From NCBI GenBank assembly GCA_018897225.1, contig JAHILC010000222.1, positions 1 to 5,106 of the forward strand: a stretch of 5,106 nt of DNA, in the 5' to 3' direction. Below, piece by piece: positions 1 to 4,576 of this stretch; within the stretch, counting starts at the first letter, position 1, and each line of letters opens with the position of its first letter. The notes below the pieces were generated by a model, which ran no database searches, had not been told where the DNA came from, and saw only the letters and a program-made list of their open reading frames with translations. The position numbers and the translations under genes were made by a program. This stretch comes from Actinomycetota bacterium. GTDB lineage: Bacteria; Actinomycetota; Humimicrobiia; Humimicrobiales; Humimicrobiaceae.

Positions 1-43
1 AAATTGAATTATTTACAATAATTAATTAAATTTAATACGATTT
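1..43. other. AT-rich tail downstream of the GT4 gene, nothing identifiable
   Basis: Almost pure A/T, including the perfect palindrome ATTAAATTTAAT. There is no GC-rich stem with a T-tract, so no intrinsic terminator is supported, and the window ends before any next gene appears. Confidence 0.5.
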
Positions 44-1315
44 TTAACTTTTGCTTTTTTGCAAAACATCCTTATAAATATCTATGAAATTTGAAAAAGT
101 ATTGTCCCATGTATATTTTTCCAAAACTCTCAGCCTTGCCATTTTACCATATTCTTTTGCGGTTTTTTCATTTTCGAGAAGAAAAATTAATTTTTCCACA
201 AAAGATTTTTTACTATTATATTCTGCATAAATTCCCGTGTCACCAAGTATTTCTTTGTTGGTTTTAGTATCAAACACCAGGCATGGCAGCCCTACTGCCA
301 TATAGCCGAACAATTTTCCATTAGCCTCCGTTTTTGATAACTTCAAAGATACACCGATATCTCCAAGGTTTAAATATTTCGGCACGTCTCCATGGTTTAC
401 CCTGCCGGTAAAAGTGACCCAGTCAGAAACCCTTAGTTTTTGGGCCATTTCGGTGTAGTATTCTAAATTTGGAAAGCCTACTATTAAAAAGTGAACATCA
501 TTAAATTTACGCTTAACATCGTTTATGGAGTCGATCAGGATGTCAACTCCCTGATACTTAGTCAGAACTCCAAGGTAGATTACTATTTTTTTACCACCTG
601 GCATGCCGAGCTTTTTCCTCAACTGGGATGTGTCATATCCCGGATGGAATTCATCAGTATTTGTCCCCTCAACAAAGCTAACCACTTTTTCAGGATTGAC
701 ATTAAAATTTGCCAGGAAAAATTCTTTTGCACCAGATGAACTGAAAATGATTTTCTGCGGCCATTTATTTATAGTTCTTTCAAGCCAGCTGTTAAACCTG
801 AAAGGAAAACTGTTTCTTTTCATGAAACCATGGTCCAGCATTTCTCCCACCATACTGCCCTGATAATCTGCAATAAGCGGTTTTCTTATAAAGAACTGGA
901 CGATTTTCCCTGCAAAGACACCCTCGTGAAGATGGGCATGAATGATATCCGGCTTGAATTTTGCAGCAACTTTGATGGCTTTAAAAGCCAGCAAGAGGTC
1001 CAGATAATATTTGTGAATTGAAGGACCTGCTTCCAGTTTCTTATACCAGGGGATATTGACAATTCTTTGGATATCAACACCTTCAATATCTCTGCCAATA
1101 TGATAGGTAACAACTTTTACATCAATATTCCTCCTGGATAGAGCCCTTACCTCTTCGAGTATTTTTACATGGCAGCCACGGTCTGCAAAAAATGGTGTGG
1201 GCGCTATCATTAAGACCTTTATCTTTTTGTCGGCATTATTCGTTTCGTCAGCTGAAGCAGCGCGGGTAGCGGCTTGCTCAGCTCTAAGATTTTTATTATT
1301 AGCAAGATTTGCCAT
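44..1315 (-). CDS. Family 4 glycosyltransferase (GT-B fold)
   Basis: 423 residues. The N-terminal GT-B domain begins at about 32 with IKVLMIAPTPFFADRGCHVKILEEV, where the loop and helix follow the first strand as in GT4 enzymes. IIHAHLHEG (124-132) is the usual acceptor-domain motif. The donor domain starts near KKIVIYLGVLTKYQGVDILI (242-261), and SKTEANGKLFGYMAVGLP (328-345) is the nucleotide-sugar site. Members retain the donor's anomeric configuration and build exopolysaccharide, lipopolysaccharide or glycolipid chains on the cytosolic face of the membrane; the sugar is not predictable. Two oddities stand out. The donor motif has Gly337 where the second Glu of EX7E normally stands. A hydrophilic leader of about 31 residues rich in Ala, Asn and Glu precedes the first strand, with no ATG, GTG or TTG start nearer to it. 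No Shine-Dalgarno is visible and the spacer before it is AT-rich. It is the last gene visible in the string. Confidence 0.93.
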   Translation of the reverse strand: MANLANNKNLRAEQAATRAASADETNNADKKIKVLMIAPTPFFADRGCHVKILEEVRALSRRNIDVKVVTYHIGRDIEGVDIQRIVNIPWYKKLEAGPSIHKYYLDLLLAFKAIKVAAKFKPDIIHAHLHEGVFAGKIVQFFIRKPLIADYQGSMVGEMLDHGFMKRNSFPFRFNSWLERTINKWPQKIIFSSSGAKEFFLANFNVNPEKVVSFVEGTNTDEFHPGYDTSQLRKKLGMPGGKKIVIYLGVLTKYQGVDILIDSINDVKRKFNDVHFLIVGFPNLEYYTEMAQKLRVSDWVTFTGRVNHGDVPKYLNLGDIGVSLKLSKTEANGKLFGYMAVGLPCLVFDTKTNKEILGDTGIYAEYNSKKSFVEKLIFLLENEKTAKEYGKMARLRVLEKYTWDNTFSNFIDIYKDVLQKSKS

Positions 1316-1335
1316 AAGTTAAAAAAATATCCGTT

Positions 1336-2328
1336 TTATTTCTTTATATATCCATTTTCCATATACCATTTGGCAGTAAGGTGGATTCCTGTCCCTAAAT
1401 CAAACCTGGGACTATAACCCAGAATCCTTTTTGCTTTTTCAATACTGAAAGCCCTGCTTTTTTTATAAAATGCCATTCTTCTCCTGTAAATTGGCGGTTC
1501 TTTTTTTATTTTCAGTTTTGCATAAATAAATTCCACTACTGCGGCTGCGACTTCAAAAGGCAGGTAAGGTATGTGAATTTTGGGGGGTGGGACTTCAAAT
1601 TCTGCTGCTATCAGTTTTGAAAGCTCATTTAATGTTGTATATCTTTCACCGCCAATTATGAAAACTTCACCAACAGCTTCTTCCTTCCGGGAGCAAAGCA
1701 GGAAAGCATCTACCAGATCATCAATATAAACCATATGAAAAAGAGCGTTGCCGTTTCCAAAAAAAAGGAATTTTTTTGCGGCAATCATTTTAAACATTTT
1801 AAGTAGCCTCATGTCCTGCGGGCCGTAAATTCCACAAGGCCTTATTACAGATGCCGGGAGATTTTTTTCTTTTACGTAGTTCAATACCTCAAATTCTGCT
1901 GCGCACTTGGATTGTTGGTACACATCGTCAGGGCAGGCCATAACTGTTTCATCTGCAGGGGGGTTTTTTACCGAGCTTACTATTCCTATAGTGCTGCAAT
2001 GCACAAGTCTTTTTACATTGTATTTCAAAGCGGCATCCAGGATATTTTTTGTTCCATTAAAATTAACTTCCCAATATTCACTGTCTGGCAGATTAGCCTG
2101 CCTGAAAGCAGCAGCAATATGGAAAATAACGTCTGTTCCTTTAACGGCTTCAAATACGCTTTCCTTATCTTTTATATCTCCGGTAACAATTTCAACTCCC
2201 ATTTGCGCCAGTAAGTCAGTTTTACTGCCAGAGCGCGCAAGTACACGCACCTGATAGTTTTGGTTGTTGAGTTTTTTTACAAGGTTGCTTCCGGTAAAAC
2301 CTGTTCCGCCAGTTACCAAAGCTTTCAT
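1336..2328 (-). CDS. Extended SDR, NAD(P)-dependent epimerase/dehydratase or 3-beta-HSD/dihydroflavonol-reductase-like
   Basis: 330 residues from the ATG at 2328, with MKALVTGGTGFTG giving the GxxGxxG dinucleotide-binding motif (Gly7, Gly10, Gly13). A four-residue longer version from 2340 is possible but disfavoured by the Shine-Dalgarno. GDIKD (about 50-54) and FHIAAAF are typical Rossmann contacts. HCSTIGI carries the catalytic Ser/Thr (about 112), and YQQSK is the YxxxK pair (Tyr137, Lys141). RPCGIYGPQD and VYIDDLVDAFLL mark the substrate half. The sequence belongs to the branch that includes 3-beta-hydroxysteroid dehydrogenase-like, dihydroflavonol reductase-like and hopanoid-associated sugar epimerase-like proteins, not the GalE/RmlB core. 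It probably oxidises, reduces or epimerises a nucleotide-sugar or lipid-linked intermediate in the cytosol. The gene lies between the radical SAM gene and GT4 and ends 20 nt before the latter. Confidence 0.88.
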   Translation of the reverse strand: MKALVTGGTGFTGSNLVKKLNNQNYQVRVLARSGSKTDLLAQMGVEIVTGDIKDKESVFEAVKGTDVIFHIAAAFRQANLPDSEYWEVNFNGTKNILDAALKYNVKRLVHCSTIGIVSSVKNPPADETVMACPDDVYQQSKCAAEFEVLNYVKEKNLPASVIRPCGIYGPQDMRLLKMFKMIAAKKFLFFGNGNALFHMVYIDDLVDAFLLCSRKEEAVGEVFIIGGERYTTLNELSKLIAAEFEVPPPKIHIPYLPFEVAAAVVEFIYAKLKIKKEPPIYRRRMAFYKKSRAFSIEKAKRILGYSPRFDLGTGIHLTAKWYMENGYIKK

Positions 2329-2332
2329 GATT

Positions 2333-2338
2333 TCCTCC
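2333..2338 (-). promoter_or_regulatory. Shine-Dalgarno GGAGGA that fixes the SDR start
   Basis: Minus strand reads TAAGTTATGGAGGAAATCATGAAAGC. GGAGG lies 5 nt before the second ATG (2328) and overlaps the first ATG (2340). The upstream ATG would consume its own ribosome-binding site as coding sequence and has no site of its own, so 2328 is the better start. It is the only strong Shine-Dalgarno seen in the window. Confidence 0.85.
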
Positions 2339-2343
2339 ATAAC

Positions 2344-3348
2344 TTAATTTTTTCTCACACTGTCTTTTAAAAATACTTTCAGGTATTCTTTGGGTATGCC
2401 TGCAACAGTTTCGCGCCAGATCCTGTCGCAGTTATTGCATGGGCTTATGCCTTCAATAGTTTTATTTTTAAAGTTCGTTCTCATCCTGGCCATGACTTCA
2501 TTGTTGAATATATCTTTGATAGAGTCCCTGGAGACATCTCCTGCCAGAATCTCACCTTCAAAGTCCTGAGGACAAAGATGAACTTTTCCATTATAAAAAA
2601 TTGTTAGAGAATACCATGGAAAAGTGCATGGAATTATTTTAGCCCGGGACTTGTCTATTTTCTCAATACCTTCTATTTCAAGAAGCCCGCCCCAATTATG
2701 AGGGTTACGGGTAACTATCTTATCCAGAGAAAGATTTTCAAATTTTTTCATAAAATTGTTTTTCTGTATTTCAAAATCGCACCCAAATAAATTTTCATCA
2801 AATTCCATGATCTGGACAATTGTAAAAGGAGTTTTGGATTTCATCTCTTTCTTTAATTTTAAAAAAGCAATTATATTGTCCAGGGTTTTTTCAAAGCTTG
2901 CGCCAATCCTGTTTTTCTCATATGTGTCTTTTGTGTAGCCATCAAACGAAAAAGAAATCAGGTTTAATCCTGCCTTTATTATTTCCCGGCTTAAGCTTTC
3001 GTTAAGCAACACACCGTTGGTATGAATCCTGGTTTTTATTGCCTTGCTGTTTGCATATTTTATCATATCTACGATTCTCGGATTAACCAGCGGCTCACCT
3101 CTGTGAAAAAGATTCACGTCAAAAACATATCGCCAAACATCATTTATTATTTTCTTGTATAGGTCAAAATCCATATCTCCCTTAAGAGATGGATCAATAT
3201 CTTTATTTACACAGAGACGGCATGCCAGATTGCACCTGCTGGATGTTTCAATCCACAATCTTATCGGCAGGTAATTGCATTTTTTTGTCCTGAAAATATA
3301 AGAAAAATATATTTTTGGAAGGTTAAGAAAGTGCCTTATTTTTTTCAT
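2344..3348 (-). CDS. Radical SAM protein with C-terminal SPASM/twitch-like auxiliary Fe-S motif
   Basis: 334 residues. After a basic, hydrophobic N-terminal stretch, the radical SAM signature CNLACRLC (CX3CX2C; Cys39, Cys43, Cys46) binds the 4Fe-4S cluster that cleaves S-adenosylmethionine. A GEP motif (84-86), HTNGVLL (109-115) and ISFSFDG (131-137) follow, as in the MoaA/PqqE-like partial barrel. The C-terminal part has Cys241, Cys259 (KVHLCPQD), Cys304 and Cys307 (PCNNC). These can ligate one auxiliary cluster and are fewer than the seven cysteines of a full SPASM domain. The substrate is unknown; between glycosyltransferases and epimerases, a sugar or lipid-linked intermediate is a reasonable inference, a peptide less so. 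The ATG is fixed because the preceding in-frame triplet is TAA. No Shine-Dalgarno precedes it; before the insertion it would have followed the GT2 stop directly, suggesting translational coupling. Its TAA lies 15 nt before the next start. Confidence 0.9.
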   Translation of the reverse strand: MKKIRHFLNLPKIYFSYIFRTKKCNYLPIRLWIETSSRCNLACRLCVNKDIDPSLKGDMDFDLYKKIINDVWRYVFDVNLFHRGEPLVNPRIVDMIKYANSKAIKTRIHTNGVLLNESLSREIIKAGLNLISFSFDGYTKDTYEKNRIGASFEKTLDNIIAFLKLKKEMKSKTPFTIVQIMEFDENLFGCDFEIQKNNFMKKFENLSLDKIVTRNPHNWGGLLEIEGIEKIDKSRAKIIPCTFPWYSLTIFYNGKVHLCPQDFEGEILAGDVSRDSIKDIFNNEVMARMRTNFKNKTIEGISPCNNCDRIWRETVAGIPKEYLKVFLKDSVRKN

Positions 3349-3352
3349 TTAC
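3349..3352 (+). other. TTAC insertion target flanking the mini-element's left end
   Basis: TTAC (TTTAC counting the base before it) sits directly 5' of the proposed left boundary, and IS608-type elements insert 3' of such a tetranucleotide. On the minus strand it reads GTAA directly before the radical SAM ATG. It would therefore have supplied the last base of the GT2 lysine codon and the TAA stop before insertion. Confidence 0.65.
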
Positions 3353-3372
3353 ATAACATACTGCAAGAAAGC

Positions 3373-3392
3373 CCCCGAATTTATTCATGGGG
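3373..3392 (+). repeat. Left-end imperfect hairpin of the mini-element
   Basis: CCCC GAAT (3373-3380) pairs with ATTC (3383-3386) and GGGG (3389-3392). The loop is TT, and AT at 3387-3388 is bulged on the 3' arm. The bulged, subterminal form and the AAAG guide directly 5' of it fit the left-end structure recognised by Y1 (HUH) transposases of the IS200/IS605 group. In the host operon mRNA the complementary strand would form a similar hairpin just upstream of the radical SAM start codon. Confidence 0.8.
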
Positions 3393-3422
3393 ATGAATTG
3401 CTCTTTATTTTTTTTAAATTTC

Positions 3423-3451
3423 ATGCTATCCTAATCATAGTTCTTTGACAA
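3423..3451 (-). promoter_or_regulatory. Possible sigma-70-like promoter inside the element, reading toward the radical SAM gene
   Basis: On the minus strand TTGTCA (3451-3446, five of six matches to TTGACA) is followed after exactly 17 nt by TAGCAT (3428-3423, four of six matches to TATAAT). It would start RNA near 3416, about 70 nt before the radical SAM ATG, and could offset polarity caused by the insertion. In such AT-rich DNA a match of this quality can occur by chance. Confidence 0.22.
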
Positions 3452-3498
3452 AATATATGGTTGTATTTCCAAATCTTGAAATACGTAAAATTTTGTAA

Positions 3499-3564
3499 GT
3501 AACCAATTTGAGAGTTGGATTAGACTCTCTCGGTATCAAATCCGTAGAAGCTCCTGACTTTTAG
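3499..3564 (+). pseudogene. Possible remnant of a tnpB 3' end within the mini-element
   Basis: A short plus-strand frame, open after the TAA at 3496-3498, reads VTNLRVGLDSLGIKSVEAPDF and then stops with TAG inside the right-end hairpin. In many IS605-group elements the tnpB coding sequence ends within the right end, and its last residues overlap the guide-RNA scaffold. The KSVEAPxF-like tail has the look of such C-termini. It is only about 21 codons long and has no catalytic motif, so it could be a chance frame through conserved end DNA. Confidence 0.25.
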
Positions 3565-3572
3565 TCATGGAG
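3551..3572 (+). repeat. Right-end imperfect hairpin of the mini-element
   Basis: CTCC TGACT (3551-3559) pairs with AGTCA (3563-3567) and GGAG (3569-3572). The loop is TTT, and T3568 is bulged on the 3' arm. GAAG precedes it directly, and the cleavage tetranucleotide TCAC ends 9 nt after the stem. This is the typical right-end arrangement of IS200/IS605 elements. The 3' arm context (TCATGG) resembles that of the left-end hairpin. Confidence 0.8.
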
Positions 3573-3577
3573 AGTAA

Positions 3578-4564
3578 TCACTTGTCTACTATTTCCCTTA
3601 TAACATATGTAGGTTTACCAGTGCCTTCATGATAAGTCCTCATCATGATTTCACCCAGCAATCCCATAGTTATCATCTGCATCCCTATGAATATCATAGA
3701 TATTGTTAAGATAAATAATGGCCGGGTCGAAAGAGGCTTGTCAAAAAAGAGCCTTTCAACTATAAGATAGGATGTTACTATAAAACCTACAAGACTTGTA
3801 AATACGCCGGCAAGGCCAAAAATCTGCATGGGTTTTTTTGAATAGGTCAATATAAACTTTATTGTAATAATATCAAGGATGACTCTTATTGTTCTTGAAA
3901 TCCCGTATTTGGCTTTGCCAAATTTTCTTGCGCGGTGATTCACAGGTATTTCAGCTACCTTTACTCCCATCCAGCTTGCAATTGCAGGAATATATCTATG
4001 CATCTCTCCGTAAAGCTCGATATTATCCAGCACTTCTTTCCTGTAAGCTTTTAAGGTGCAGCCATAATCGTGAAGCCGGACTCTAAATAAAACAGAAATA
4101 ATCTTATTAGCGATGGTAGAAGGAAATCTTCTTGAAGCCTTATCCTTCCTGTTTTTTCTCCATCCACTGACTATGTCGTAGCCTTCATCCATTTTTTCAA
4201 GGATTTTAGGAATATCTTCAGGATCATTCTGAAGATCCGCATCAAGAGTTATGATTATGCCGCCACTTGCAAAATCAAATCCTGCGCGCATTGCCGGAGT
4301 CTGCCCGAAGTTTCTTCTGAATTTTATTACCTTGAAATGATTATTTTTTTCATGCAACTGCCGCAGCTTATTATAAGTGCCATCATTGCTGCCATCGTCT
4401 ACCAGAATGACCTCATAATTTCTACCTAGTTTTGAAAGCACAGGTTCCAGGTTGTCATACAGCAGCCAAACATTATCATCCTCGTTATAAACAGGAATTA
4501 CTACAGAGATTTCTATTTTACCGCTTGACAAGCTATTTGTGTTTTTAGTTTCTTTATTTTTCAT
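3578..4564 (-). CDS. Family 2 glycosyltransferase, DPM1-like with two C-terminal membrane helices (polyprenyl-phosphate sugar transferase type)
   Basis: A complete protein of 328 residues, the usual length for bacterial DPM1-like/ArnC/GtrB-type enzymes (about 305-330). A GT-A fold starts at about residue 18 with ISVVIPVYNEDDNV. It continues with the nucleotide-binding LVDDGSNDGT (DDG at 56-58), RRNFGQTPAMRAGFDFA, and the metal-binding DAD at 108-110 in TLDADLQNDPEDIP. The acceptor-side segment DYGCTLKAYRKEV lies at about 166-178. Two hydrophobic helices follow, about 248-270 and 282-306, with a short cytosolic tail. Such enzymes transfer a sugar from a nucleotide donor to a polyprenyl phosphate or another lipid acceptor at the inner face of the membrane; the sugar is not predictable here. 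The start ATG has only an A/T-rich leader and no Shine-Dalgarno, but no better start is visible. The last three bases (TGA) and the third base of the final AAG codon lie inside the adjacent mobile element, so the stop codon is element-derived. Excision would give AAG TAA and the same protein. Confidence 0.93.
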   Translation of the reverse strand: MKNKETKNTNSLSSGKIEISVVIPVYNEDDNVWLLYDNLEPVLSKLGRNYEVILVDDGSNDGTYNKLRQLHEKNNHFKVIKFRRNFGQTPAMRAGFDFASGGIIITLDADLQNDPEDIPKILEKMDEGYDIVSGWRKNRKDKASRRFPSTIANKIISVLFRVRLHDYGCTLKAYRKEVLDNIELYGEMHRYIPAIASWMGVKVAEIPVNHRARKFGKAKYGISRTIRVILDIITIKFILTYSKKPMQIFGLAGVFTSLVGFIVTSYLIVERLFFDKPLSTRPLFILTISMIFIGMQMITMGLLGEIMMRTYHEGTGKPTYVIREIVDK

Positions 4565-4576
4565 TTTTTTTAATTT

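Larger units (their letters stand above)
3353..3581 (+). mobile_element. Transposase-less IS200/IS605 (IS608-like) mini-element, about 229 bp
   Basis: A non-coding block between GT2 and the radical SAM gene, bounded by two related imperfect hairpins whose 3' arms both begin with ...TCATGG. The left hairpin is immediately preceded by AAAG (3368-3371), and TTAC (3349-3352) lies 19 nt upstream of the hairpin foot. The right hairpin is immediately preceded by GAAG (3547-3550), and the element ends TCAC (3578-3581). In IS608 the left guide AAAG reads cleavage site TTAC and the right guide GAAT reads TCAA. The GAAG/TCAC pair seen here is the matching change at the fourth position. No target duplication is visible, as expected for single-strand Y1 transposition. 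No tnpA or tnpB reading frame is present, so mobility would need a transposase supplied in trans. Orientation is opposite to the host genes. The boundaries are supported independently because removal restores a clean stop/start junction. Family assignment is by pattern, not by a database match. Confidence 0.78.
3463..3581 (+). ncRNA. Possible TnpB omega-RNA-like right-end scaffold (vestigial or trans-acting)
   Basis: The right half of the mini-element is rich in local structure for its size. A 7-bp perfect stem GTATTTC/GAAATAC (3463-3469 with 3478-3484) has an 8-nt loop. A 6-bp stem GAGAGT/ACTCTC (3510-3515 with 3524-3529) has an 8-nt loop. A short outer ACC/GGT pairing (3502-3504 with 3532-3534) could close over the second stem. 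The terminal right-end hairpin follows. In IS605-group elements the guide RNA of the TnpB nuclease is transcribed toward the right end, finishing with the right-end hairpin and taking its guide from the flank; here the guide would begin at 3582. No tnpB is present and no clear promoter was found on this strand. The structure might instead be retained only for transposition. The assignment is inferred from position and structure. Confidence 0.35.

Noticed and set aside
13..17. A second TTTAC-like motif near the window start as another element site
   Set aside because: No subterminal hairpin or guide tetranucleotide follows it; a five-base motif in AT-rich DNA is uninformative.
491..1113. Several overlapping 60-90 codon open frames opposite or within the GT4 gene
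   Set aside because: They are out-of-frame shadows of a well-supported glycosyltransferase, with no recognisable motifs or ribosome-binding sites.
1907..2254. Plus-strand frames of about 100-115 codons opposite the SDR gene
   Set aside because: They are antisense to a conserved Rossmann enzyme and have no domain features or start signals.
3323..3388. A 21-codon minus-strand frame (ATG at 3388) overlapping the radical SAM start, as a possible leader peptide
   Set aside because: Its start lies in the left-end hairpin, it has no well-placed Shine-Dalgarno, and it exists only because of the insertion; chance is the simpler explanation.
3445..3473. Plus-strand TTGACA (3445-3450) as a promoter for the right-end RNA
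   Set aside because: No acceptable -10 hexamer lies 16-18 nt downstream, so a perfect -35 alone is not enough.
3353..3581. CRISPR array or rho-independent terminator in the intergenic block
   Set aside because: There are no regularly spaced direct repeats, and neither hairpin is followed by a real T-tract. The guide/cleavage pairs and the restored operon junction fit an IS200/IS605-type element much better.
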